Below are positions 10,374-21,910 of a stretch of DNA of 64,000 nt, piece by piece (the stretch's first letter is position 1; each line of letters starts with the position of its first letter). The notes beneath the pieces are model-generated. The model was not told where the DNA came from. It saw only the letters and a program-made list of their open reading frames with translations, and did not search any database. Position numbers and translations under genes: made by a program. Source of the DNA: Multifurca ochricompacta (lineage: Eukaryota > Basidiomycota > Agaricomycetes > Russulales > Russulaceae); NCBI GenBank assembly GCA_022496185.1, contig WTXG01000004.1, positions 62,001 to 126,000 of the forward strand, in the 5' to 3' direction.

Positions 10374-13210
10374 ATGCAGGCTCAACCCGCCGTGCAACAG
10401 CCTCCACCAGTTAAGATATACAATGCCGTTTACTCTTCTGTCCAGGTGCGGCGTTATCCTCCTTAACGACGTAGCGTCACGCGTTTGTCAGGTGTATGAG
10501 TGTATGGTTCGGGGTATCGCCGTTATGCGCCGTCGCGCCGACTCCTACGTCAATGCCACTCAGATTCTGAAGGTAGCCGGTGTTGACAAAGGTAGGAGGA
10601 CCAAAATCCTTGAGAAGGAAATACTCCCTGGTAAGCATGAGATTGTGCAGGGCGGTTACGGAAAATATCAAGGGACATGGTTTGTCGAACGTCTAGTGTA
10701 ATCTCTGCTTGCGCAGTCGCGCATCTAATCTCTGCTCTCTCTGTGTAAAGGATACCGCTTGAGAGGGGACGAGATATTGCTCTCCAATATGGGGTTGCTA
10801 ATCTTCTTGCCCCGTTATTTGATTTCATGCCCAGTTCAGGCTCAATCAGCTCTCTTCCAACTGGGATCCAGCCAGGCAGTGGTAAGCCGGTCTTTTATTT
10901 CTCTGGCCCTCTTCTATATGAGCCTTAGGTGCATCAGGGAACTACTTGCCTTCTTCCCTTCCTTCTGCACCCATTATGCCGGGATCTGCTCTGCGTCTTT
11001 TGAATCAAGGGCGGGCACAGGGCCTCTTCACTCCTTCGACATCACAGCACCAAGGTCTTGTCTACCCTCCACCGCCAGGAATCGTTTATCCAAGTTCTCC
11101 AACACCCATTGCGCCGGGCGTGTCCCCCACACCTCCCCGATACAACCCCTCAAACGGACGCGATCCGAAATGGATGCCAGTTCGACCGGGTTTCCTGATA
11201 CAATTCAATCACTCATAACTGCCCAAGGCTTTGTGTCACAACTGGCACAATCCACGGGTTCCTCGCTTGACATTGGCGCGACAGATCCTGCAAGACCCTC
11301 TTCTTCCGCTCCAGCCACACAGGCTAACGCTGACAACAATCCACCCCCCTTGAAACGTGCCCGCACTGAACCGCCTCTTGCTAGAGAGATCCCCGACCAC
11401 GCACAAGAGCACCCACCGATACCCCAAAAGCCCCCCTCCCACTCCGAGTCTCGTGGCGAAACACCTATTCCTCAACCCATCAATGGAACCATTCATTCTG
11501 AAGTGACTACTGCCGCAAATGGTCCATACGCCCACTGTACGGCAGAAACAGAAGGTCACAAGTCACGCTTTGCATCGAAATCCGTCATGCCCCGAAATAT
11601 GGATCTTAGCGCGCCTTTAAAGGACCTTCGGCGTGCCGCCATCATCACCGCCATTCTCCAACGTGATGACCCAAATGCAGTCCTTAAGCTCATCCGTGAC
11701 ATCCCACTCGAACATACTGCCACAGGCCCCAACGTGGATTGCGTTCTCGATGAGCTTGGACATACTGCGTTACACATATCCGCGTCCCTAGGTCGACTCA
11801 AAATTGTGGAGGCACTCATCGCAAGTGGCACAGATATTCACCGAGGCAACTACCATGGGGAGACGCCGCTGATTCGCGCCTGCCTGGTGTCGAACAACTT
11901 TGATCAACAGTCATTTGGGACGCTAGTTTCCTTGCTGCACCCATCAATTAGGACTCTTGATACGGCGCGCAAATCGGTGTTGCACCATGTCGTTGCGCTC
12001 GCGGGCGTACGCAACCGCGCTATTATCGCGTCTTATTACCTCGAGCAGATCTTTCTCTGGATTGCACAGAGGCAAGACGGCGACTTCCGTTCAATCGTGG
12101 ACCTCCAAGATGAACATGGGGATACAGCGCTGAACATCGCAGCACGCGTAGGCAACCGTGGTCTCGTAAGATCGTTCCTGGACGTAGGGGCCAATCGCAT
12201 ACTCCCTAACAAACTTGGGTTACGCCCAGGCGATTTTGGTGTCGAGAATGAAGTAGGCTGGAACAGCAGATCTCAGATCTCAACTAATACATTGCTCAGG
12301 AGCTTGGTGGCGGCCCTCGCGTCGAGGATCTCATCGCATCTCTGCGAACTGGTCCCTCGGCACCTGTGCAAAAAAGCCAGGATGTGATATCAGGTACAAT
12401 TTACTTCACCCGACTTCGATCTCGGGACTCATGCCACCGCAGATATGACGGCTGTGATTCAAGCCCTCAGTGCCGACTTTGCCGCCGAGATCAAAACGAA
12501 ACAGGACAGTCTAGATGTCACACAGGCACACCTGCGTGCGGCCACGCGCGAGCTCTCTGAGCAGCGCAAACAGATTCAAGTGTGGCAGGGGCGCTGTAGC
12601 GAGCTCGATCTAGTGACCCAGCGGATCCGTAACGTCGAACGCGCTCTCGTGGACGAAGAGAAGTTCGACTGGACAGGACGTACGGATATCGACGGGGTCG
12701 ATGCGTTTAAGAGCGCGGGCCCAGCATTCCGCTGGCGCGGGCAGAATTCGACCATGGCTGGTCTCGGCGCGCTCGTGGATGTGTCGTTCAACTTTGACAC
12801 GGAGCCGATGATCCCAACGGGTGATTCGGTCGCCGATTTGATCCGATTGAGGCGGCTGAAGACGTGGCATGTGAGAATGGAGGCACTCGTACACGAAAGG
12901 CTTGACCGCCTGCGCGGCGCGAGCGCAGAGCGCGAATTTCAGTGCAAGAAAATCGTCGCCCTGTGTACGGGTGTACCTATAGACAAAGTCGAAGAGGTCT
13001 GAATATTTACCAAGGTCATCGCTGTGTGTCGTCCCTGACTTGTGGTCAGATGCTTGATGACTTGATTGTTGCTGTGGAAAGTGAAACACAAGTTATTGAT
13101 ATTGGACGGGTCTCAGGTTTCATGCAGAAGGTGGCGTCAACCCCCTCCTGCGCACACTGTATCCTTCCATTGATGACTTCGATTTTCAGGTTCGGGATGG
13201 TGTAATTTAG
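10374..13210 (+). CDS. MBP1: Mbp1/Swi4-like APSES-ankyrin transcription factor (MBF subunit)
   Basis: DNA-binding subunit of the MBF-type G1/S transcription complex, nuclear. The start [20 protein letters not shown] at 10374 precedes a KilA-N/APSES domain: [55 protein letters not shown], spliced to [19 protein letters not shown] (ends about 10870). A Pro-rich linker leads to LKRTRSEMD, then ankyrin repeats (11740-12250: [51 protein letters not shown]). The C-terminal coiled coil follows two introns (about 12256-12302 and 12389-12440). Two last small exons give [20 protein letters not shown] and VRDGVI, ending at TAG 13210, not at the apparent stop at 13002. One base seems to be missing in the C-runs at 11124-11138, since VSPTPP and LKRTRSEMD are in different frames with no good intron between. 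Swi4 versus Mbp1 cannot be separated by eye. Confidence 0.9.
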
Positions 13211-13352
13211 CGTTTAGCGACGCCTTGCCTAGGAATGAACCACAGTGATATTCACTATTATCAACAGATTGTATTTCATAGCTCGGAGCATCTGCTGTCG
13301 TAATTTTTAAGCTTAACATGCTATCTTTCATGCGACACGCCTTTGTAGTCAG

Positions 13353-15643
13353 TCACGCTCCAGTCGTACTGGCGAACAGCTGGAAGTTCCTATTGTACGT
13401 GCCTGACACCAGCAACCTCGAGTCTGATGACAGATCGACCGACATAACCTTGCTCCCATCGGTTTGCAAGGTCAATAGTAGTTGCCAGTCGTCTGCACTC
13501 CATAGCTTGACCACACCATCATAGCCTGCGCTGGCCAAATACAATCCTGGGCGATAACGCCATTCCTGTGCAAGTGCCTCCTGTTTTTGCTCGGCGGTCA
13601 TTAGCAAGGGAGCAGAGTCCTCCTTTCCGTCGTCGCCATCGGATTGCCCAGATTCATCCATAGTACCATCGATTTGGGCGGGATCATTGGTTTGGCGCTG
13701 CGCGATGTGTGCAGGGACAGTTCCGTCAGAGCGAAAGAAGCGCACGTCTGACACATTGCTGAGGTGTGCAGGGATGGTGTATAACGCCTTCAGTGACCGC
13801 ATATCCCATACTCGGATAGTGTCATCTGACGCGCCAGTTGCAATTTGGTACCTGTTGAGCGTCAAACAAAGGTCAGACGGCGTGTGACTGGTACGTACCC
13901 GTTAGGAGAGAACGCCATAGAAAGTATGCCTTCGACGTGTCCATCGAGGACCATTGCTGTTCGACCCGTTCGCAAGTCCCATACACGACCAATAGCATCA
14001 AGGCCGCTGAGAATAATCATAAACGCAAGATCCAGGGAACAAAAAACCGCGTACGCGGACGCAGCGAGGGCACCGTCATCCTGGAATTCAACAGTATAAA
14101 CCTCTCGGGAGTGCCCTTCCTGAAGCAGTAATTCTTTAGACGTATTTATGTCCCAAAGCCGCCAAGTGGTGTCAAAACTGGCGCTAGCAACATAGTTGCC
14201 TGAGGGATGAAAGGCCACTCGGCAAATACGGTCTTGATGGCCTTTCATGACAGCAATAGGTGTTTCGCTTTGTGAAAACTTTAAGCCAAGCAAAAGATAA
14301 TATTTCTTCGAACGAACGAACCTGTTGAGTGACCACACATTAATACAGGCATCACCAGCCCCGCTGACTAAATTAACTGAATCTATGCCCTGGGACAAAG
14401 TTGCCTGCGGATGCCAAGCAACACCCCCGACTCGATCACCATGACCTAACGGGTGAGATGAGATATAGGCGTAGTGGAGAAAGACGGTCAATTTTACCTC
14501 TAAGAGTACGGATAGGCGTACAGGCTGGGACGTTCCATAACTTGACAGTGCCTGACCAACTTCCCGTAGCTAAAATTTCACTATTCGGAGCGAACCGCAC
14601 AAGGGAGATTGGCCGCTCATCTCCGATTTGTGAGCCGAGATTTGAAAGTGTCTGTGCGACCAGCGAGTGAATAAGTGATGTCAGAGAAGTGATGGTTTGA
14701 GCATACCTTCACGTCAGCAAAGACACGTTTCCGAATGTCAATTATGCGACTTAGTGGGAGTTTGCAGTCTAATTTCTGTTGCGTGACGCGCTTTTGGGCT
14801 CTGTAAGGAAGTCATGCACGAAGAGAATGTGGTAAGCACCTTGGTAACAGCCTAAGCAGTAGCAGTGAAGTCCAACCTAGGAAGAGAAAACTCTGCAAGG
14901 CGCCTGCGGACTTCCAGGAGCTCTAATGAACCAGGAGAGTAGAACTCCTCCGCCTAATTGATTCTCATGTCATGACAAGGTCATCAAAAGCGTGCAATGT
15001 GACAAACGCGCACCTCGTCTTCGCTCTCAGATTCTGACTTGGCGTCTACATCGACAGTGTCCTCTCCTCGTGCGGCATTAATTTGGGAAAGCACATAAAT
15101 CAAACGGTCGCGCCTGTCTGCAGCCTACGGTAGTAGCATCTATACCCTGTCAAGCCAGGGAATTGTAGCAGACGTACCCGCTCTCCAAAGAGTGTAATTG
15201 GTTCACCAATCTCGCGCAAACGGGCCTTTACACGGTTATCATCTGTTGGAACGGCCATAGCTCTGGCCTTCTTTTTTCTTTCGAGTTCATCAAGGATGAC
15301 TTTATTCTCGATACGAGCCCTTTCTGAACCAAGTAGTTCCCATCATCGACGAGGTTATCAAAAGTGAGTTCAGGCATAATTACAGTATGGGTATGGGTGT
15401 CGTCGTCGTGGAGGAGAAAAGAGAGGAAATATTACATAATACACCATCGGAGATGAATTGAATGAATGGGTCGAGCTCGAGCTTGTGATGATGGAAGCTT
15501 CGCCCCTGCCCCTTTGGCTCTCCTCATAAAACTTTACCGCATATATACACAGGCTGAGACTTGGACACACTCCTGACGACCGCCTTCTCTCCGCTAGCAT
15601 CTCCACTTTCTTCCTCATCATCATAACATGGCTGTCTTGTCAT
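13353..15643 (-). CDS. PRP4: Prp4, U4/U6 snRNP WD-repeat splicing factor
   Basis: Component of the U4/U6 and tri-snRNP particles in pre-mRNA splicing, nuclear. The N-terminal PRP4 (SFM) motif is clear near 15320-15200: [44 protein letters not shown]. Next come [18 protein letters not shown], an acidic stretch, [20 protein letters not shown] and [18 protein letters not shown]. Seven WD repeats fill 14650-13360, e.g. [94 protein letters not shown]. The stop is at 13353. Introns are short. The 5' end is the weak point: the exon ending [10 protein letters not shown] (about 15449) joins ERARIE in phase, and an acidic first exon beginning [18 protein letters not shown] would start at 15643. That overlaps the start of the plus-strand F-BAR gene by 16 bases. 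Coding is secure only up to about 15450. Confidence 0.88.
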
Positions 15644-18600
15644 TGCCACTCTCTTTCACCAACTCATTCTGGACTCAGGACTACAGGAGAGGTCTCGAAG
15701 TCCTTTACAGCAAACTTGAGCAGGTGGTGCCACTACACACGTGTTCAGGTCCCATAATGCTCACACAAACTATTCTTTCAGGGCGCATCGGAGAACAGTG
15801 AAATTGTCGCATTCATTCGGGTGAGGAATAGGATCAGCTGCAGTGCTATAATCCGGCCAACCTACCATTTTTTTCACAGACCAGAGCGCAGGCCGAGGAT
15901 AACATTGGCGCTGCTCTTGCAACCACGGCCACCTCTATCTCAGGTGCGCTCTCCCACGTCCTCACGCTGGATTGATTGTGTTAGAATCGTTTGCCTCAGG
16001 CACCGGCTTCAGCGCCGACGATGGTGCAACATTACTTATGGCTTTTCGTGGGCTACAGGCGGAGACCGCACAGCAAGGTGGTGTCACCAGGCTATCGCCC
16101 GCGAGCTCCACCAACTCGTTGCGGACCCCTTCGAGCAGTGGGCAGCAAGTTACCACGTGCGTCACCCTAATTCTCATGCTTCTCTCCACCCCTCATCCTA
16201 TAATCTTTCCTAGGAGAGGCTTCAAGCAAGCAGGGCTACCATTGTTGATGGCCACGTTAAGAATTACGAGCAGGCGCAAACTGAGGTGCGCAAACTGATT
16301 CATTTGCCTATCGATTCACCCTATTGAAGGTCACTTTAACTCTTTCTATGCAGGTCCTCAAACTCAAGAATACGTACTTTGCAAAAGTTCGCAAAGCAGA
16401 TGAGACTGAAGAAGAGTGAGTGGACCTCCTTTCTTTGCCACGTCTTGCTGATGCACACCTCAAACCCAGTGCAAAGTTCGCTCCGAACAGCGAACTGAGT
16501 GACAAGTACACCACTTCACCCCGCCTTGTTCCTCGTGACAACCTATTAGGACTGCAACAATCTCAGAACGTATCGCACAGAGGTTCAAGGACATTCAGAG
16601 AAAGGCATCCAACTTCGCCGAAGGTGTACCAGGAGACGAACAGGCGCACCTTCTTTTCAGCGATGAGAAGGAGGGCCAAAGGTCGACAAAGGGAAAGGGA
16701 AGGTCGTCGAGGAGCCTTCCGATACTATCGTCAATGCTTCGCCTCCCTCCATATCACCCCAGCTTTCCTCAACTAACCTGGTTATTAAGACCTCATCTTC
16801 ACCAGCGCCTCCCGAACCTCCCGAGCCGATACTCTTGGCGGGTCTTTCTCTTCCACCCGCAGCCATCTCTGACCTCCTTACGCGTGCTTCTGCTGAGTTG
16901 AAGTTACGTCCCATCCGCTTCCCCATTGTCGGAGAATACCTCTGTTTCACAGGCGAGGAATTTGTCATCTGGCTTAATGAGAATGTACAAGGTTTCGGCG
17001 GGAGCTTTGACCGCGCTGAGCAGGCCGCACGGGAGCTTACCGAACGCGACGGCCTCTTGAGACGCATCGGAGATCTCGGAAACGCCTTCGAACCTGTAGA
17101 TGATGCGTTCTATCAGTTTCGTCCCAAGGCGTTCGAGCTCGGCAAGCCCGCCAAACAAGAAACTCCGCTCTCCCCTACGAAGCTAGCTCCCGTTGCGGGC
17201 AGTCTCATTAAGCGTTCCAACAACTTCCTTAACGTTGTCTCCAAAGCTCTTGCCACCAACCCAAACGCCGAACCCCCGCACGTGCGTGCGCGTCTTGAAG
17301 CTGACGCAGCAGACCGCGAGTATCGCATCTCTGTGCGTAAACTTGACAGGCAGCGACTTGGCCTTGAGGAGCGTATCGAAGATACACTGAAAGTACTCCA
17401 ACGTTGGGAGACGGAGCGCCTTCACGCCGTCAAAGCGGTACTGCTGCAATTTCACGGTACTCTGTCTAACCTTCCCCGGGCTCTTGAGACGCCGCTGGAG
17501 CGTTCTGCGTCCCATATCGCCGCTTACCTACCAGATTCTGATCTTTCTGCGCTCATCGAGCGTTATCGAACTGGGCCATTCCGTCCCCAGCCACAAGTCT
17601 ACGAAAGCGTGTCACATGATGAATCAGATGTTCTGTTTGGCATTGACTTGAGGAAATGGTTTGAAGGCGGGTGGAGCACTCTGCATGCCGAGACCCCTCA
17701 GAACAAGCCCGTGGTACCCCCTGTTTTGACTGCCCTTCTGGATAGCTTGAATCAAGCGTATCCCCAGCTACCCAATGACGGTGGTGAGTCTGCCGCCCCT
17801 TCAGTATACAGGTTAACCGTCATTGAATCGACTTAGAGAAACGCAAAGCTTGGATTTATGAAGTCCCTCTTGCTGTAGTCCACCACCTCCGTGAGAGTCT
17901 CAATGCCGTTCCTCCCGAGCAACCCATCCCAGGTGATATTATGACCAAGTATGACCCTCCCGTGCTAGCAAGTGCAGTGAAATTGTGGTTACTTGAACTA
18001 GACCCTCCGATCGCTCTTTGGGAAGGTTGGGAAGATTTGCGCCGCTTATACCCAATGGTTCGTGATGTCTCTCCCCGTGCCAGACTTCACTTTACTGACA
18101 AGAGCCTCAGTCGGTTCAACTACCACCAAAGGAGAGAGGGAATCTACCGATGAGCATGAGCGCCTGGAAGCCCTTAAAGTGGCATTGCTTCGTTTGCCAA
18201 AGATCCATCTATACGTTCTTGACGCAATTGTACTTCATCTCAGGACGTAAGTCTTTCACTTCTACAGACGTGGCGTAACTTTTAACCATGGAGACCAGGC
18301 TTATCGATAACACCAAGGTAGAAGAGATCGATGAGGTTTATGTGACTAAGCTCGCCTTGTCCATTGGCCGCAGTGAGTCTTTCTTTGTACTTGTTGTTCA
18401 TTTTCGTTGGACTAAAGGTTGGTCCAGCCATTCTCCGCCCGAAGGTCGAGACTAGTGTCTCAGTCCAAGATCGCCACGCGGCTACGTTTTTTGTAGATCT
18501 TATCAAGCATTATGCAGACGTCCTTCCCCCCACGATCGCCAAGAAGAAAGCCGATACGGAACGCAAAGTACCCTCTCGCAAGCGGACGGCCCCTGTCGAC

Positions 18601-19464
18601 TTGCGTATGAGTAGGAGCAGACTCTCTGTTGGAACCGATGCCAGAGAATGGCTCGCAAGCCAAAGAGCGCAAGGTAACGTTCAGCCTCCTGTGCCACCTG
18701 TACCCCCAGTTTCTCGAATTTCGGAGCCTGCACCCGCCTCTACCCCATCAGTCGCACAACCTCACCCCACGCCACCTCCCGAGGTAAAGCCCAAGCCCGC
18801 GCCGGAGCCTCCACAGTTAGTTGCTCCTGTCCCGGTAATTGCAGCCCGTGTAGCAGATGCAAGCGTTCCGGCACGACCTCCTTTCAAATCCCCTCCTCCC
18901 GAAGAAGACGAGCTTCCACCTCGGCCCGCATTCACCTCCCCACCACCGGAGTCAGATCCTGAATCGCCGCCGCCGGTCACTCCCGCTGCGGCACCTGTCA
19001 AAGTTTCGCCACCAACACCTAAGCGGCGCAACAGTGGCTCACCACGCCCGAGCCCTGCGCGGACAAGCACACCGCGCGTACGCTCGCCATCGAACTCTTC
19101 CTCGCCATTGGCAGCCACCGGCCGCAGCCCCTCGCCTGCTATCTCTCAAAGTGAAGATGCGCCATTGAACCCTAATAGAGCATCGCTCTCGCGTGTTACC
19201 AGTTCGACCGAGGCATCCCGCATACGCCCACCACGGGGTTCCCGCCCGCCGCGCGGCGGGGGTAGCGTCAGCTCTATTGTGTCCAATCTGAACCGCAACT
19301 CGGCCTCTTCCGATCCGCGGACCTCACCGCCACCATCTGCGGGTCTGCAGCGGGGGGGCCGTGTACGCCCACCCTCTGCTATATTTGCGGAAAGGCGGAG
19401 CAGTTTGACGGGATTAGCAAGAAGGACGATGGACAGTGACGCGGAGGAAGGTGTCGTTGGCTAA
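15628..19464 (+). CDS. RGA8: Rga8-like F-BAR / DEP / RhoGAP-like protein
   Basis: Membrane-binding Rho regulator of the S. pombe Rga8 type, probably at the plasma membrane or septum. The start [20 protein letters not shown] at 15628 opens the F-BAR domain: NSEIVAFIR, TRAQAEDNIGAALATTATSI, TLLMAFRGLQAETAQQ, AIARELHQLVADPFEQWA, VLKLKNTYFAKVRKADETEE. A DEP-like domain follows (16840-17140: AGLSLPPAAISDLLTRASAE, YLCFTGEEFVIWLNENVQGF). The RhoGAP-like module covers 17640-18530 (GIDLRKWFEGGW, PPVLTALLDSLNQAYPQLP, PVLASAVKLWLLELDPPIAL, PKIHLYVLDAIVLHLR, RPKVETSVSVQDRHAATFFV). The Ser/Pro-rich tail ends at 19464. Where canonical GAPs have GIFRxxG this protein reads KRKAWIYEVPLAVVHHLRES, so the arginine finger is apparently absent. 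Two positions need one extra base to keep frame (about 16077-16090 and 16671-16682). Confidence 0.87.
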
Positions 19465-20122
19465 AAGAGTGGTGAAAACATGTTTTTTTTTTTTGGCGTC
19501 TTTCAGAATGTGAGACCTTATCGTGGTTGCAGAGACTTTCCCCCCCTCCCCCTCTCCCTCTCCCCCCAAATCTTTTGACGACTGACCTGAATATGTATTT
19601 ATTTCATTTGTGTGACAACCGAGCCAGAGTCGTCGATTTAGTTGTTTGACTTTTTGGTCGATGTCTATTTATCTTATGCGAACATGATCTTTAGCCAGAA
19701 CTCAACATCGCATTCATGATCAACGTGTTCAATGTGCGTGCAATGGGATGCGACAACTAGCACTCCTGGTCCGTCAACATAGCCAGGGGGACCAGGCACC
19801 TGCAGACCAGACGTCTCGGTCCCATTTCGCGCGTTGTCACCGAGACCGGGTGTGGGGTAATGTTAAATGAGGCATGCTTGAGATTATAGTTATGTGGTTC
19901 CTATATACAAAAACAAAAATATTCTCATACTCTGCTCTGCTCAATAAATATCAGGTGGGGTTAGGCGTTCAACGTCGTCGTCGTCGTCATCGTCGTCATC
20001 GTCATCGTGGTGAACTTTATGAATCACGTGGATGTGGGCTCGCTGATGACGATGTAGAGAGGTATCAAATGGGCGCCCTAACGTCCAAATCCTAACATGC
20101 CCGAAGGAATGTCACTCGCCGT
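19465..20122. other. Convergent intergenic spacer with trinucleotide repeat
   Basis: Lies between the 3' ends of the Rga8-like and RING-coiled-coil genes. It contains a T-run (19482-19493), a C/T-rich stretch (19540-19570) and a CGT/CAT trinucleotide tract (about 19974-20010). No gene seen. Confidence 0.6.
19974..20010. repeat. (CGT/CAT)n trinucleotide tract
   Basis: CGT units interspersed with CAT over about 37 bases in the convergent spacer. Confidence 0.85.
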
Positions 20123-21264
20123 TCAGCTCGTGGATGATCTCTCCAACCGCTCTGAGCGTCTCAGCACGCGCCGGAGTGTGGGTGGTGGTGGTGGTGGTTC
20201 GCGGGAGCGGCGGTAGGTGGAAGGAGAACGAATCGAATCTTCTGAGTCGCTCCGCTCGTTGTTGCTACTAGACTCGTCGCTGCTGCTACAGGACAGATAG
20301 GGAGTCGTGCGCGTGTGCCTGGTCACGGTACCGGATGCGTTGTGTGCCGACAATCGACTGGCTGTTGATGTGCCGGCAGAGATAAGGGAGGGGATGAGTA
20401 GGAGTGCTGTGAGCGTTTCATGCGCTTGGGTATGGGTTTGATAGGACGACCATTGAAATAATTTTTGATTATCGTCGACGAGGGGTTGGGACTGTCATTC
20501 AAAGCGGAAGTATCAAGGGCAGCCTGTCCACTTTTTCGCTTTGTGACTGGAGTAGAATTCGAATCTCTGAGGTGACTCGACGAGATCACCGGTCTGCATG
20601 AAGGAAGAGAAGGGAAGTCGTCTTGTCTATACTCACCGGGATTTGAGAGCGCGATAATCAACCCTAAGGTTTTCCAAGTTCTGGTTTGCAAGGCGGACAT
20701 CCTCTCTCGCTTTGTTAAGCTCGAGGCGCGCGGCGCGTTCATCGGAAGTGAGGCGAGAAAGGGCGCTTTGGGCAGCCTCGCAACGATCCATAAGAAGGTC
20801 CTTATCACGCTTGAGCATCCCGACGCGCGCTCTAAGAATGGCAATTTCTGTATTGAGATTATCAATTATTGTACGACTGTTATCCTCTCCGTCCCCTAGA
20901 TAGACGCGACGAAGGGAGGGAGATATGAAGACGTGATATTTTTTGGGTATCATAGACATGTCAGGTATGACTGGTAATAGAAAGAGGTCAATAGCGGGAG
21001 ATAAGATGAAAGAATGCGAAAGAATGCAATCTACCAATAGGAAATGGTGCACGGCAAGTAGGGCACGTCGCCTCGTAAGGGTCCCTAGATGCACGAACGT
21101 GGGTTTTAACACAGGCTTCACAGCTGAGATGGCCTATAGTCGAAATACACGTTATATAGCCGTTAGAGGAATGTCCGCGGCTTACCGCAAGGAGTGACTA
21201 CGGGATTGCGGAACTTATCCAAACAAATTGGACACTCTAGTGCTGGGGACATTGCAGAGGCCAT
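20123..21264 (-). CDS. RING finger-coiled-coil protein (copy 1)
   Basis: Probable RING E3 ubiquitin ligase of unknown substrate. The start is ATG at 21264 (MASAMSPALECPICLDKFRN). An intron splits the C3HC4 RING exactly after PCG: CPICLDKFRNPVVTPCG, then HLSCEACVKTHVRASRDPYE and ATCPTCRAPFPI. The same intron position is seen in the copies at 42699 and 46859, supporting common descent. A coiled coil follows (DNSRTIIDNLNTEIAILRAR to ANQNLENLRVDYRALKSR, 20900-20640), then a basic Ser-rich tail with KPIPKRMKRSQHSYSS. The tail changes frame: one open frame stops at 20323, the other gives RRSREPPPPPPTLRRVLRRS and stops at 20123. Adding one base at the G-run 20390-20393 joins them smoothly. Without it the protein would end at 20323. 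It is divergent from the coiled-coil gene at 21911. Confidence 0.8.
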
Positions 21265-21868
21265 GAATTTGGGGTTGATTGGAGGTGAGTCAAAGTAGGT
21301 GGATAAAGATGAGAACAATAAAGAGTTGACGCTCTTCTCTTCAAGCAGAGGTGTGGCTTTGACCCATGGCGCCGAAAAGTCAGTAAGTTGTGAGAAATGA
21401 GAGATGAGAGAAAGAAAGAGAAAGAGGATAAGAGAGATAAGTGCCCGTGTGCTTGTGTATGTGCTTGTGCTTGTGCTTGTGCTTATGCTGTTGCTTCTCC
21501 TCGTTCCTCGTTCCTCGTTCGTACTCGTGTGCTTGTGTGCTCGTGGCTTGTGGCTCGTGGCTCGTTCACTCCTGCTCACGGCCACTCAGATTGACTGACA
21601 GACAGACTTGCTTGTAGGTGAGGAAATAACAACTTTTGAATAATCCAAGGTCAGGCTGAAAGGCCTCAAAAGAAATACGAAGAGGAAAGACTGATTGATT
21701 GTTGATTTATGCATTCAAGTAAACTGTCATTCTCCATTTACCGAGTCCCATCCCGACCTTCATCTTCTACCTCAAATCGTTCAATCCCTTCCACTCGTGC
21801 ACGTAGTCCTTCTTTATCACTCGATGATCCAGGTCATCAATTCATTTTTATATCCCCATGCGTACTGA

Positions 21869-21891
21869 CTTTTATATATATATAAAATAAC
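21869..21891 (+). promoter_or_regulatory. TATA-rich stretch before the coiled-coil gene
   Basis: TTTATATATATATAAAATAA lies about 25-40 bases before the ATG at 21911. It could be a TATA element or only AT-rich leader. Position is suggestive, function unproven. Confidence 0.3.
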
Positions 21892-21910
21892 AGTTTCTAT
21901 TCGCCATCAT

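Noticed and set aside
18762..19118. Minus-strand Gly-rich open frame
   Set aside because: Antisense shadow of the Pro-rich tail of the Rga8-like gene.
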